Source: Mastigias papua
Taxonomy: Eukaryota; Cnidaria; Scyphozoa; Rhizostomeae; Mastigiidae
Assembly: GCA_964019165.1 (NCBI GenBank)
Contig: OZ025282.1
Span: forward strand, 3,360,631 to 3,424,630
Direction of reading: 5' to 3'
DNA length: 64,000 nt
Shown: piece after piece, positions 1 through 16,739 of the stretch
How positions within the stretch are numbered: position 1 is the stretch's first letter
How the letters are laid out: each line of letters starts with the position of its first letter
Notes under the pieces: model-generated
Told to the model about the DNA's origin: nothing
Seen by the model: only the letters and a program-made list of their open reading frames with translations
The model's database searches: none
Program-made: the position numbers and the translations under genes

Positions 1-1168
1 GCTTTTCAATTTTGCATTAGGGTACAAAGCACCGTAGCAGAAGAAAATGCAAACAGGCAGTGATTATGAATTTTCTACCAAATAGTTCCCCTACTTGTTG
101 TCTTTGCTTTGGCTTCTTGTTGACTTGTTGTTTTATTTACCAGCTGAATTTGCTGTTCCCTGTTCCTTGTTCCTTGTTACTGGTAAAATGGTGTCATTTT
201 CAGGTGGCATTCAACCGATTATAGTAATGCTTCCTGCTAATAAGCAGTAGTGAAGCTTTAGTCCCATTACTTACTTAATGTTCATGATTAATACAGCAGA
301 GAAGAGAGATGCTACCAAAGTAACATGACAAGTTCTGGTCATGGTCTAACTTTCCCGCCAAAATTCAATATTTTTCAACAATAACTACAACTGCAACTAT
401 TGCATATCATGTGACTTTTCCGAAAAACGACGGGTTGTGGAAATGCACCGTTATATGTACGACGAGTGCACTTGGGAGTCGTACATGGCAATTTTCGTCA
501 AGTGCTTCGTCAAGTATCATTTCACAGGTTAGTATCGTTCTCGACCAAGTTGTACTTTCATTTTTACTCGTTTGCATCTGGTTGTATCATTTCTTGTTTA
601 GTCCACGGAATATACCCACGTGTTGAAATACGGCTATAGCAATTCAGTCATGGACAACAGTTTCATATAACGCTGCATTGTTTTAGATGTGGGTTGTGGA
701 ATCTCCTTAAAAGGCTTTGCTTACGGCTGCCCATTTGTGGCAGTATTCAGTCCTTATAATCATTGAAGTCAGTCCAACAATATGTTCAATCCAATAACAT
801 AATTTCGTTAAATTTAATCCCAATTCATTCAATTTAATCTGAATAGTTAACGTAAAGTGTAAGTATATTCAATGATAAAATAGGTCCTATTCAATCCTGA
901 TCTGTTCAATGATATGGAAGCTTGCAAGGAATGGGAAATGATGTCATGTAGAGGAGGCCAGGCATGACCGCAGATCAGATATATCTATTCTATCCCTTAA
1001 TACCGCAACAAAGGACTTCAGGTTCTTCCGCAATTGGACGTGCATTTACATAAGTTTTCAATCGTCGTAGCATCACTGAGTATTCATCACGCACACGTAC
1101 ATATATACATTTTTATATAAACATTACTGAATCAGAGCCGCATTCGTATAGTATCTTAATATATATAA
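1..1168. other. No recognisable gene
   Basis: No ORF with family resemblance and no clear repeat. The short ORF near 411-626 has no recognisable motif and is probably chance. Composition is ordinary AT-rich intergenic sequence. Confidence 0.5.
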
Positions 1169-1481
<313 letters not shown>

Positions 1482-4400
1482 CAATATCACTGACCCAGTG
1501 TCCCTTTTACCTTTCCCAACCATGTTGTATCTGGCTACCACCACATTATCGAAGTACCTACTAAGTTATAATAAAATTAAAAAATGAAGAGATACCTGCA
1601 GTCTATTCTCTTTTTAATTGCTTTTATGTAGATAAGAACATTCTAATGCTTATACAAGTGGGTCTATGTTTAGAGAAAAGTGTAGAAACCACAAACGTTT
1701 ATGAATCAGTTCAGAAGATACGAATAAAAAGAACCCATTGCTCAACAATGATCTCGTAAGATCTTTTGTACTTCCTATTACATTTTGCCCAGCACAAGTC
1801 AAATGCTTCATATGGCGTGCTCGGCTGAAAGAAAGTGGACAGTGAGTTGTAACCGAAAATGAAACTTGTTTCTTGGCGAAGCGATCAGAAAGCTGTCTAT
1901 AGTCCAGATAAGCGATACTCCATTGTTAGCGTGTTACAAAGTTTGAGTTCACTTCACGAAGTAACGAGCAAATGAAGACTTAGATCTTCAAACGTGAATG
2001 TAAACACCTGATAAAGCAATAGTAAATCGTTACAAATCGACTAAATGCACGCCTCGTGCGACCATACCCTAGACAACTTTGCATATATCACCTTTTATTT
2101 ACTAGAACTTCTGTAAATAACAACCTCCGTTAAATTTCTTACTTTGAGCGAAATGATAACATTATTGAGAGAAGTGATGATGTGGTTGTGATTACCTTGC
2201 TCCTCAAACATACCCATAAGTGGTTCCATTTCAGTGTCGATCGATGCCATTAGCATTCGATGTAAACTGCCTCTTGTCGTACAAAATTGAGCCTGTCTTG
2301 AGTTCCGTCGTCTTTAATAACCGATGTGGTTACTTCCGTGTACATCCATTATCACAAAAAACAACTAAATGCCCTTCCTCAGACGGATTCCCCGTATATA
2401 TATATTCTTCTTGAGGGGAATTACCTCTGGTAACAGGAACAATGCGCTGAAAACGAAATCGATGACGTAATGCATCAGAAGGTGCTGGACTAAAACAATA
2501 TGAAGGACATTTATGCCACACCAAACTTTTAAAGAGCCGCAACCAAGTACCCACAATGCCTCCCAGGTTCTTAAGGCTCTGCTTGTGATACACTGTTTTT
2601 CATAGGTACAAATTGTTTTGTAGCAAAGTTTTTTTTACCAAGTGTTGACACTTTCGTAACTTTTTTTATTTTTTATATGCTTCTAGCTCTTACAAGATAC
2701 AGGAAATAAAAAACTCAAAGTACATAAACGATACCGCAGGGAGTATGCTATGCGATATCAGCCCTGTAGCCTACACATATAAGGGATCATTCACCCTTTA
2801 CGCAACGCCTCAACAGGGGAGGGAGGAGCATTTAATCGTAGCTTTTTCATGATTTTAGCACTGAGAGTTCTTAAGGTTTTCTTACCAAGAATAGCTACGT
2901 TTGCGTAACACTGCAATGTTACACAAACAAACAGGCACAACACAACCATAACTCTACTAAAAAGGTTACCTGAAGAAATCTATACACGTTAAGTAAAAGA
3001 GAAGATTGTCTTGCATGAATATTAGATTTTTAGAGGTATATGATTTATCAGCTTTCTTAGGTCACAAAAATCCAGTGCTGAACTTTCTTAACTTTTTGAG
3101 TAGTCGAGTACTACCATAAACTACTTTATTTTAAAACAGCGTGTATACGTACTTTAATGTTTGGTGCTTAGATGGTCTTTACTTCTTCGCATGTCTGAGC
3201 AAATTGGTAATGGCCCATGTATGCACGACAGCAACAGATTGTCAAAAGGAGGCTGGCCAGTATCTAACAGATAGCAGTTAATTTGAATTTTCAAGTGCAT
3301 CATTAATATTCAAAACCATTGCTTTTAGGCTTTGTTATAAAATGCGTTTATATACTAAGGGTGGGCCAAATGCTCAAGGAGGATGTGGTACTGTAGGACA
3401 AATGACTAGATCTCACTGGTGGAAATTTCCATTGTCAAAACAACTCTTGTATTCTCGTTGCTGATAGCTCTAGGATATCTCTGATATATTGCTTTGCATC
3501 AGATGCCTGGAGTACTGCTGCACAGAATACTGGCACCATCCCTATGGTTGGCACCAGCCGGAGACATATAGAGTGGGCAAATGATAAGAGAGTTTGCCCA
3601 TAGCTGTTTAAAAGCCACATCCTAATGCTGGAAGCACTCATTTTCTAGTGATAATGCAAAGATGACAGAGATTTTTGTTTTTTTAGTATGTAATGTCAGG
3701 GAAAGGCCAATAGAGCCTATAACAAAGCCCTGACAAAGGAAGAAAGAGAAAGGAAAGTTAATTAGATAGGGAGATGAGATCCAGTTTGTTGATGTTAGAT
3801 TTGAAGATAAGCTTTATCACTAACAGAATACTTTAACACAATATGCTCTTCGCAGTTGACACATCTACTCATTTCCTCTAGGATCAATTTTGCAATTCGT
3901 CGAGGCGAGAAGATTTAAAAAGGTTGGAGATGTCCAGCATGGTATGCTTAATGGTTACGTCATATCATTGCAATTTGTCATTCTTTAGTTGCACATTTTG
4001 TTGTATTCTGTACTGAAGGGCGTAGTTCCCAACTGGGAATGATTTGCTACAATCTTCCCAGTCTGTGATGCCTGACACCTCCCCTGGCTGTCTAGGTGCT
4101 ACATAGCTGAGGTTTTCAACAACCAACTGGTTTTTGATAGGAAAAATAATAATGCTACATTCTTATGACTTTTGGGACATTTTCTGTAACTAGTTATTGG
4201 CAAATAGAATGACTAAGTTCTCATTGAGACTGTCATAGAGGACGGGGAATAGCAAAGCAGCGTAGCTTATCTCCCCCTCGCCCTGCTGCAACCTCTTTTC
4301 ATCGATTTTAGAAAAGATGTGACATGTTTTCGGTCTTTGAAACAAGGGGGGAATTCGGCTGACTGCCGTTTTATCAAAATTAATGACATGTGAGTGGTAT

Positions 4401-5776
4401 TGAAAAACAACTAAGTGAATCATTACTTTTGTTTTTATAATTACCTTAGCCAATACAGGGCAATTCATGCGATTCTTTCTAGATTTAAAGCAAGACCCCT
4501 TTCAGTTTCATCGCTATAGAAGTGATAGCTTATTCGATTGTCAAGTGCACGATCGCTTTCGGTTTTTGAATTAGGCCACGTGCCAATCTTTTGAGCTGAG
4601 CTAGACTCGTTTTCCCATAGGAGCCAGGTAATTTTTTTGCCAAGGCTCTATGTATGCCCGTCGCTAGGGGGGACGTGAGGAGCGTCACACCCCCTAGAAA
4701 AAACTTTGTTGGCAAAACTATGATTTTTCGCTAAATAGTCTAGCTCGTCGATAGGTATTGAATTTTTTCATATACACCCCAAAACAGGTATCTAGCGTTC
4801 TGTCAGCAATATTACAAGCGTATTGAGAAATGTCAGCTTTGCTGTCACAATTCAGATCCAGTCCTTGGGTGCCATGCCCATGTCGTCAGCAAATTTTTAT
4901 TTCACACTCCCTAGAAGCATAATCTTCGCGATGATCATGGCTCCCATGTTCTTAATTTTGTGATAGTTCAGGATTATCTCAGTAATGATGTTTTACAGAT
5001 ATTTGAGGAAATTACACGGAATATACAGTTTTTGAAGCATTCGACCGGGCAACTTTTGAAAGTACAGAAACGTTTATTGACAACATCAGCATTGGAGTGC
5101 ATGTGATCTTTTAATGCTCATCTGAGGCTGAACTAGGGCTGAGCATGTTCTAGCCTTGTTCTCATTTTTGGCACATTGTGCCTCGGTGTCATTATAAAGC
5201 GTGATCAGCATTGGTGATAAGGGGTTCATATGCAAAGAATCTGTCTCTGTTTTGTCTTCTTCAAAGCGACTCAGGGTTGCCTCGACACGGCAAAACAACA
5301 TTTCGTCTTGTTCATCAGTGGTTTGAATAGATCTAAAGTTTTCTTTTGTGACGATCTAAACATCTACTTCCTCGATTTCCCGTTCACGTTTATGTAAATA
5401 TTGTCAAATTTCTTCCTTGTCTTACAACGTAGTTAACAAAGGGAATACTCTATCCTGCTACTCCCACGATTCATTGCACGCATAATCTAATTACGTCATA
5501 ATGTATATGTTGAAACAAGTGCTCCTGAATTAAAGGTGAATGATTTGCTCTTTTTAGCATGCTGTAACATTTGGCCAGCAAGATTTTCCTAACTTTTCCA
5601 ACTGCCAATATGATGACAGTCAAGTATACACCATCTGTTGATAGAAAGATTATGATCTATATAGTTATGATATATATAATCTATATATAAAGGTATAAAT
5701 AAATAAATAGATATATATATATATTTATATATGTATATAATTCAATAGCCTTTCCATTAAAAGTTTTCAAAAATTT
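1482..5776. other. 4.3 kb without a recognisable gene
   Basis: Only short ORFs (up to about 92 codons), none with family motifs. There is a short AT-rich tract near 5650-5740. I see nothing else to support a gene, RNA gene or named repeat. Confidence 0.5.
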
Positions 5777-5914
5777 ATATAGACTTTCGTAATAAAAACA
5801 ACTGTTTAACGTTTCGCGTATAGCTTCATCAGAAAATTCTTCATGAAAAAAGAATTTTCTGATAAAGCTATACGCGAAACGTTAAACAGTTGTTTTTATT
5901 ATAAAAGTCTATAT
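5777..5914. repeat. Second inverted repeat with hammerhead-like cores, next to TA tract
   Basis: Arms of about 65 bp (5777-5841 and 5850-5914) around an 8-bp centre. Each arm has the same organisation as the repeat at 1169: TTCTGATGAAG, a short spacer that can form a 2-bp GC stem, then CGAAACG. The minus-strand copy has the intact CTGATGA box; the plus-strand copy has CTGATAA. The sequences outside the boxes differ from the first locus, so the two are related by plan and core rather than by recent duplication. As at the first locus, the right arm leads into a TA microsatellite. Confidence 0.55.
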
Positions 5915-5925
5915 ATATATATACA

Positions 5926-9564
<3,639 letters not shown>

Positions 9565-9810
9565 TTCTGAAAAGGGATATAATATTTACAATGTAGGTCT
9601 CATCCTATTGTACCTAATTTTAAAAATACAACTTACCTAATAGTGGACAGATTTGTGTTTGTACATTAATAGTATGTGGGAATTTATGTTTTTGCAGTGA
9701 TAATGATAAAGGAAAAATTTGGAAATCCTGCTTGAAAGTTCAACTTCAAATCACATTTCAACTACTGTCCACTTGTGTGGATGCTCGACGACAGAAGGGC
9801 TAATGCCTAG
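9565..9810. other. Short unannotated spacer
   Basis: Between the TA tract and the LINE fragment. Its right part may be an upstream portion of the truncated LINE, but no clear protein similarity is visible. Confidence 0.3.
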
Positions 9811-10387
9811 TTAAATAAGGTCTTTGAGAGAGCTTTGCGAATTGCATGCAATGATAGTGGGAATAATTCTGAGAATAATTCTGAAAATAATTCTGTAAAT
9901 AATTATTGTAATCCAAATAAATCCCTGACTATTCATCAACGCAATGTGCAGTTGCTTATGATAGAAATATTCAAGACAAAGAATAACCTTAATCCAACTT
10001 TTATGAAGGATATCTTTACAGAAAAAAATAGCTATTATAGCCTTCGAAATCCAAATCATTTGCAACAGCCGAAAGTAAGCACAACAATATATGGCACAGA
10101 AAATATTCAGTTTAGAGGCTGCTCCTTATGGTCCTCATTGCCCAATAGTCTGAAAGACAGTGACACTTTGCAAGAATTTAAGAGAAGAATAGAGCAGTGG
10201 GATGGAATTTGTTGCAACTGCAGATTGTGTAAAGTTTTTATTAGGGATTTAGGTTTTTGAATTAGTTGTATTTAACAATTACTTGTAATTATATTGTTCT
10301 TAGTTTTGTTTTTCTTTAACTTTAGCATTACTTGGCCTTAGGTAGCTTATTTTTAAGATAAACATTAAACGCCAACTGTAAATAAAT
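9811..10387 (+). mobile_element. 5'-truncated LINE (CR1/L2/jockey-like), 3' end only
   Basis: A frame at 9835-10260 (about 141 codons to the stop) matches the C-terminal tail typical of CR1/L2/jockey-like reverse transcriptases. It has an HQRNVQLLMIEIFKTKNNL segment, a YSLRN block, SLWSSLPNSLKDSD, and a terminal CNCRLCKVFIRDLGF stop. A short 3' UTR follows and runs into a GAT-type repeat that acts as the tail. No RT catalytic core is present, so this is a dead 5'-truncated copy. Its tail is where the next element inserted. Confidence 0.75.

Positions 10388-10476
<89 letters not shown>
10388..10476. repeat. (TGA)n microsatellite
   Basis: About 30 copies of the trinucleotide. It is the tail of the truncated LINE on the left and abuts the 5' end of the next non-LTR element on the right. 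Poly-His and poly-Ser reading frames here are artefacts. Confidence 0.95.
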
Positions 10477-10767
10477 CCTTGCCCATGGTATGGCGGCCTT
10501 TAAGGGGCGGCAAGGAAAGACTGCACACCAGCACAGGTTGTGCAAATACAAACTGGCCAAACCAATTCCCCTCACTCTTCAGAGGAAAGAGAACACGTTA
10601 CCATTATGGTCTTTGGATAAGGAGGTGGGGACATATCAATAACAAAATATCCATCACAGTGACGAGACGGCCTAAATTGGGATGATGTTCAAGAATGTCA
10701 CCGAGAACCCGGAATCAGGGAGGAGGAAAAAACACAACGAACGCAGCTTGGAAATAGAAGGGGTCCG

Positions 10768-13700
10768 GTGAAGACAAGGAGAGGAAGAACAGTATGGACC
10801 TCAGAAAAAAGGAAGGAGGACAGGAAAAGGAGACGGGTCAGACGGAGAGAGTGGAAGCAAGCGGAATTACTTACGGAAGCAAAAGCGGAAAAGGAAGTGA
10901 GGATTATCACTTGGAATCAACAAAAGCTAAGCATGAGACCGAATAATAGAAGGAGACTGAGAGAAGTAGCAAACTGGTGCATGATAAAGAAGTGGAGAAT
11001 TGTATTGATAAGTGAGATAATAGCAGATAATGAAGGAATAATCCATTTGGGAGAAGGGAAACGGCAAACAATTATAGTCCACGGGAAAAAAGCAGCAATT
11101 ATGTTAAGTAGAGAATGGGCAATAGGATGGCAAAAAGAAGGGGAAATCAAAGAATGGGGAGACAGGGTAGTAAGTGTAAGAATAGGAGACTTAGTATTGA
11201 TGGCAGCATACCAGCCACTATGGAAGTATGGAAATATACAGATAGAACAATATAGACATGAGTTGGAAGAAAAGCTACAGAGAACAAGAAGAGATGGTAT
11301 AATAGTTATTGGAGGGGACCACAATTCTAGTGTTGGTCCAAGGGAAGGAGAGAATTGGCGACCAGGAGTATGTGGAAATTATGGCTTGGGAACGACAAAT
11401 GAAGCAGGAAAAGATCTGTTGAATTGGTGTCAATTAAATGGCTTGAGGTGGATAGATTCTTTTAAAAACTTTAAAGAGGGGGACATGGTATGGCAAAAAA
11501 TGGAAGAAATGGTATGAACTGGATGGCTTCATAGTCAAACAAAATCAAAGGAGAAAGATGGAACAAATGACAGTTATAAAAGAAGACAGCTTTTCAGATC
11601 ATAGACCAATAGCAATTATTTTGAAATGTCAAATCAAAGAAATAAAAAGGAGAGGAGCAACAAAGACAAAGAAGCTTGATTTAGACAAAGTTGATAATGA
11701 GGAGATAAGGAAATTTTACCAGAAAAAAACAAGAGAATGGGCAAGTCAGAGGATAGAAGAGGGGGTCAATTGGAATCAGATGAACAGAGGACTAATTGAG
11801 TTGACAGAAGGAGCATGTGGAAAAGCTAAGAGACAGGTGGATTCACCGTGGATGAGAGGAAAGGAAGAAGAAGCAGTAAGACTAAGAGGGACAATATCAG
11901 AAAAAACCCAGAAAATGAGAGAAACAGAAAAACAAAGAGGAAATGTAGAGGAAGCTAGAAAAGAATTGAGAATAGCTAGGAGAATATACAAAAAGACAAA
12001 GAAACAATGGGAAAAGGAATACTGGGATAAAATTTTAGAGGAGGCAGCAGAGGCAAGAGACAAGAATGATATGGGGAAAATGTTCAAATTACTAAGAAAG
12101 CTAGGGATGAGAGATGGTAAGAGAACAAGACCAAGTGAGCACTTCTCTGTGGAAGAGTATAAGAGTCACTTTGAGAAAGTATCACAGGAAAGACAGGAAG
12201 TGACAGACCAAGTGATGAGCTGGGTACTTGACAGAGTGGAGGACATGAGAAATGATGAGAGGATAAGAGAAGCAGGTGAAGAGCTAGAGAAGAGTCTAGA
12301 AAGAGAAGAGATTGAAAAAGCAATTAGGGAAATAAAGGATGGAGCACCTGGAATAGATGGAGTGAGCATCAAAATGATCAAATTTGCTGATGAGACATGT
12401 AAAGAAGGAATAATACAATTAATAAAAGACATGTATGAAAGTCCATCAACAGACTGGGAAGATTGCATTAAAGTAGGATTGGTAGTGCCATTGTTTAAGA
12501 AAGGAGAAAGGAATAACATCAATAATTACAGAGGTGTGTGCCTTTTAACTATGGGGTCTAGAATATTAGCTAAAGTGCTTGCCAGTAGATTAAGGGACTG
12601 GACAGAACATATTGGAGTATTGGAGGAAAATCAGCAAGGATTCAGAAGAGGAAGATCCACTGCAGATGCTGCACAGATTTTTACAAGGATAAATGAAGAG
12701 ATGGATAATATCAAGAGAAACAGAGTAAGCTTGGGAAGAGATAGAGAAGAGATAGATGACCCAGTAGCTATTCTAACAGACATCACAAAAGCATATCCTA
12801 GAGTAAACAGAGTTATGCTTTGGCATATGCTAGATTTGTGGGGTATGAAAGACAAGATGAAAAGGGTTCTAAGGGGAATCCATGAGGGAACTGAATACCG
12901 AGTCAGGGGGAGAGATGGAAATAGCTCAGAATGGATACCAAGAAGAGGACTAAGAGAAGGCTGTGCTACATCTCCAGTACTGTTTAATGTTTACCACTCA
13001 AATGTTGTTAGAATTGCTAGAGAGGAAAGGAAAAGGATGGAACCAGACTGTGGAATACCATGGAATTGGGTACCTGGACACTCGTTACCGCCAAGGGACA
13101 GGCGGAGAGCAACTCAAGGGTCAGCTAGCAAAACTACTACATTGACGGAATCATTATTTGCAGATGATACGACAATATGTGGAAATATGAGAGAGATGAA
13201 AACAGGGAAAGCAGAAATGGTGAGAGTCATGGAGTGCTTTGAAGAGAAATGCCACCCGGAAAAAGAGGAAGAATTGAAATTTGGAGAGGAAAGTGCTGAG
13301 AGAATAAGAATGCTAAGAGTATTTATAGGGAGTGGAGTAGATGTAGAAGAAAGGCTAAAAAGAATGAGGAAAAGTAGCTTCATTTTAAGGAAGAGATTGA
13401 AGAGCTCAAAACTATCAAAGAGGCACCAAGCAAAGATTGTGAAATTATGTGTAGAATCTACTGGTCTTTTTAACTGTAGCATAAGACCATGGCATTCAGC
13501 AGAGATAAGAAAGTTGCAGAGCTATGTTGATAAACTCTACAGATATGTTTGGAGCGATAAGGAAAAGCAACCACTGAAAGAAATGCAAGAGAAAGGAGTA
13601 AACATGTTTCATGTAAGGAAGACCTTGGGAGTAGGAAGTCTTGAGATGAAAATTGAGAAAAGGACATTAGAAAGGATAGGACATGTGTTGAGGATGAAGA

Positions 13701-13900
13701 ATGACAGAATAGTTAAACAAATAACATTAGGGTGGCCAGTGATTTTGGAAGATCAAAGAAAACACCGTCAAACAACGACTGATTATTACAGAAAAACAAT
13801 AGAAAGAGCAGGACTGGATTATGAGTGTATTGAGGACTTGGTGCTGGACAGGAAGAAGTGGAGAAATATAGTGAAAGAAAGAGAAAAGGAAATAAATTAA
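10768..13900 (+). pseudogene. Endonuclease / reverse transcriptase of the element, one frameshift
   Basis: The first segment (10768-11517) starts with a very basic leader. The endonuclease follows at about residue 46: RIITWNQQKLS, then a catalytic IVIGGDHNSS segment. The frame shifts at an A run near 11488 and continues in the next frame (WYELDGFIV ... SDHRPIAI) to 13900. The RT part has GAPGIDGV, NNYRGVCLL, QQGFRRGRST, LTDITKAYPRVNR, GLREGCATSP and the catalytic FADD box. A conserved RIGHVLRM segment lies near the C-terminus. The typical KAFD is replaced by KAYP, and a run rich in Lys, Arg and Glu links the domains. The single break suggests a fairly recent copy, now non-functional unless frameshifting occurs. 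Confidence 0.8.
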
Positions 13901-13912
13901 TGGGAGCATCAG

Positions 13913-14518
13913 ATGGCTGAGAAAAAATCAAGTCGAAACGAACGAAATAAGACGAAGGAGGACAGGAAGGTTTGTAGAAAGTGTGGGAAGAGGTTTGAAA
14001 CAACAAAGGGGATGAAGATACATTATGGTAGAATACATAAGTCAGATAGAGAAGAAAGAGACAATTGTAGTAAGTGCGGGGAAGAATTTAAGGATAGAGC
14101 AACAAAGACGAACCATGAGAGAGAGTGTGAAGGAAAGGAAAGAGGACGATGCCCAGTATGTAACCAACTGAGGAGTATTGCCAACATGGCAAGACACAAA
14201 AGAAGATGTAAAGAAAAGTATAGCATGACTCTAGAGGAGCGGCAGGACAAGGATTGTGGAGGGAATACTTCGGCAACAAGACAAGGAGGAAGAAGGACAG
14301 GGACATGTGACAGGTGTGGTAGTGAGCTACTAAAGAAGAATATGGGAAGGCATAGAGGAACATGCGGTGTACAAGTTATGAGAAAGAGAAAGAGGTGTCA
14401 ATATTGCGAGAAAGATCTAGCAGAAGGCTATATTAAGAAGCATGAAATTGTTTGCAAGAAGAAGCAAGACGAGAGAGTGGTGGATAGGCAAACCCCTCAG
14501 GGGGCTGAAATGGCCTAG
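13913..14518 (+). CDS. Zinc-finger protein encoded by the retroelement (second ORF)
   Basis: A 201-aa, very basic protein starting 12 bases after the RT stop codon, so probably translated from the same RNA by reinitiation. It carries several CxxC...HxxxxH or CxxC...HxxxC fingers: CRKCGKRFETTKGMKIHYGRIH (about residues 22-43), CSKCGEEFKDRATKTNHEREC, CPVCNQ...MARHKRRC, CDRCGSELLKKNMGRHRGTC and CQYCEKDLAEGYIKKHEIVC. Such fingers in non-LTR elements usually bind nucleic acid (RNA chaperone or target recognition); that role is inferred. What is unusual is the position: a separate ORF after the RT instead of an ORF1 before it. The ORF is intact. Confidence 0.75.
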   Translation: MAEKKSSRNERNKTKEDRKVCRKCGKRFETTKGMKIHYGRIHKSDREERDNCSKCGEEFKDRATKTNHERECEGKERGRCPVCNQLRSIANMARHKRRCKEKYSMTLEERQDKDCGGNTSATRQGGRRTGTCDRCGSELLKKNMGRHRGTCGVQVMRKRKRCQYCEKDLAEGYIKKHEIVCKKKQDERVVDRQTPQGAEMA

Positions 14519-14524
14519 ATTCAA

Positions 14525-14552
14525 GATGATGATGATGATGATGATGATGATT
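14525..14552. repeat. (ATG)n tail
   Basis: About nine trinucleotide copies directly after the zinc-finger stop codon; the same repeat class as at 10388-10476 on the other side of the element. Confidence 0.85.
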
Positions 14553-15598
14553 GAAAATGACCTTCAATCAAAAAATTATGAAATATGCGAATTAGTACTA
14601 GTGTCTGAGAAAGCTGCAAGTAATCGTAGTTTTAAGTGAACAATGTTCAATTTAATGCCAGTAACAGCTATAGATTAAAAAATGATGACTACGGAACCCA
14701 GATTGATTAGTACTTTTGGCTTCAGCCCTTTTATTGTAACACTCGGGAGCGCAAACAGCCTTGTGCGGTAAAGTCTTTTCAGAATGTATCAAAGGCAGAA
14801 AAGATGCTCTAGACTTTTAAAGGGGTCACGGGTTTATTGTTCTCTGGCCCAATTTCTAAACTTTAACTTTGCTTTGCTTGCTCCCTCTCGCCATCCTGGT
14901 TTGCCAGACACAAACACGCGCACGCACACATACACGCACGCACGCACACACGCACGCACGCTAGGCCGTGGTAGACTTTAAATAGTGCTTGTTCAGGAAA
15001 ATAGATTGAACAACATCGCTGTTGGATACCATGGCAGCTACAAAACCTAAACTACTTTTGTTGAATGTGTTTTGTAATCCTAAGAGTTAATAAGCATGTT
15101 ATGAAAGGGGAAATGCAACATGTTTCAAGACTGCGTTGGTTTCAATTGGAATAGGCCTAGTTAACTACATAGCAGTAGGATTTAGTAGAGAAAAGTAGAA
15201 GACGTTTGGAAACTAGTGCTTCGTACAATTGTTTGTAATGTCGTTTATAAACTGAAAGAAATTCTGCAAGTATCAGTAACACCTAACCTCTCAGTTTTCA
15301 AAAATCATAGCCGGAAGACTATCGAAAATCCAGGGTAACAACGGTGCAGAGCCATATATGGGCACCAAGAATTGGGTTTAGAACATAGGAAGTATCGAGA
15401 GTGATTGCATTTGAAAGGTCACAGTTTCACAGAAGAAATCTGAAAGAGCAAGAGAAAGAATTTGACGGTGCGTTCCGTGTTTTAGTGCCAACAAGTCTTT
15501 GTTTGATACTAAGAAATGCAGGTGGGTTTGAATTCTTCCACATCAGGGGAATTCCCTTGTGTATTACGCTCGAAGTATCTTACGACAACTTCTACAAA
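14553..15598. other. 5' flank of the STAND-type gene, with a CA/CG-rich microsatellite
   Basis: No gene of its own. A CACG/CACA simple repeat lies at about 14908-14962. The sequence just before 15599 is open in frame upstream to an ATG at 15401. The ATG at 15599 was preferred because it has an A at -3 and G at +4 and sits immediately before the first recognisable domain. No TATA box or initiator could be fixed. Confidence 0.45.
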
Positions 15599-16569
15599 AT
15601 GGGTACAAGTAAAGCTGAGGTAAAAGCTAAACTTCAAGAAATCCTAGAAAGAATTGGAACACATGAAAATGACTACATCATGTTTGATATAAGGGACTTT
15701 TCTCAAAGATGGGAAGCAGATTATGTAGGGAAATTCAAACAGTACGGCTATGGCACTATGTTGAAGTTCCTTCGTAGTGAATTGGGAGCTGAAGGGTCAG
15801 ATGACAAGTATCGGATAAAGATCATTGACAACAACAGAGCCCACATGGAAGAAGGAGCGGCAAAGCCTTCTTCGCAGCATGAAAGTCTTCCCGACTTGGG
15901 TGTCAAATCGACTTCTGCCGCTTCGCAAGGAAATGAACTAGTCCGGCCTAAGCCCGAAGAAGGCGACAATCTTTGTAATATAGAGCTTCAAGAATTAAAG
16001 AAGGAAGTTCTAACATTGATCCAAGATCTTCTTCAGAATCAGAATTTACAAAGGCGAAACAGACGTGGATGTTTTACCTTAAACGAACTTAGTACAGCCT
16101 GGGCGCAGAAGCATCATAATATGAAGTTTAAACAGAACGGCTTTGGCAGTTTCAAATCATTCCTTTCTACAAGACTGAATTTTCGCCCACAGACAGGTCG
16201 TGCAGGGCCTGATTTCTTTAAAATTTCGTTAAACGATGTTCAAAGAGAAATGCAATATCTTGCAAATGGAAACGCCTATGAGAGCACTGAAGGTCCCCAG
16301 CATTTATACTGTATGAAGAATGACAGTAATAAGACACTTTGTTGCAATGCTCCACAGAAAGGAGACAGCGTTACACCTGCTGTTGCTCCGGAGACTTTCA
16401 TTGATACAGTTAGCACTGATAAAAATGCAAATGAAGTGTTACTGTCTAGTACTGAAACTGTCCAGTGCTTCTCACCACCTCTGCTTCAATGCCCTGCCAG
16501 TAGATGTGACCGGCCTTCTACAGCTACAACTCAGACAGAAGTGAGAGACGAAGACTCGTCGGAAGAGGA
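15599..16569 (+). CDS. Exon 1 of LOTUS-HEPN-STAND gene: two LOTUS-like domains
   Basis: First coding exon (about 323 codons plus two bases). Residues about 5-75 and 130-212 are two related units. Each has an N-terminal helix (VKAKLQEILERI; LKKEVLTLIQDLL), a segment FSQRWEADY or LSTAWAQKH, then the pattern YGYGTMLKFL or NGFGSFKSFL. This matches the OST-HTH/LOTUS winged-helix fold of RNA- and Vasa-binding proteins; it is a by-eye match and needs a profile search. A low-complexity Ser/Thr/Glu linker follows, ending in an acidic patch. The exon ends in a perfect GTAAGT donor at 16570. It leaves two bases (GA) that pair in phase with the exon beginning at 20710. An in-frame ATG at 15401 would add 66 residues. 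Confidence 0.65.
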
Positions 16570-16739
16570 GTAAGTATCTGATGTATTCTTTATTTTCCTG
16601 CAAGCCATAGTTGCACTCGATGATAATTGCACTCGATGATGATTGCACTCAATAATTATATCGACATGATTTTATTTTCTGGCTAATATTGTGACTTCTA
16701 AGGCAATATGAAGTTGTTTTTCTTCTATCACGTAAACTT

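Larger units (their letters stand above)
10477..14524 (+). mobile_element. Non-LTR retrotransposon with downstream zinc-finger ORF
   Basis: An element of about 4 kb with a 5' region of about 290 bp, an endonuclease/RT ORF (one frameshift), a separate C2H2-type zinc-finger ORF, almost no 3' UTR, and an (ATG)n tail at 14525-14552. A GAT-class trinucleotide repeat lies on both sides, which implies insertion into the (TGA)n tail of the preceding LINE fragment. Clade is uncertain; it is not the same family as the two RTE-type elements here. Confidence 0.8.

Noticed and set aside
9811..10065. Minus-strand 84-codon ORF
   Set aside because: The plus strand here carries a clear LINE C-terminal signature.
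10300..10575. Poly-His and poly-Ser frames near 10.4 kb
   Set aside because: Artefact of the (TGA)n trinucleotide repeat.
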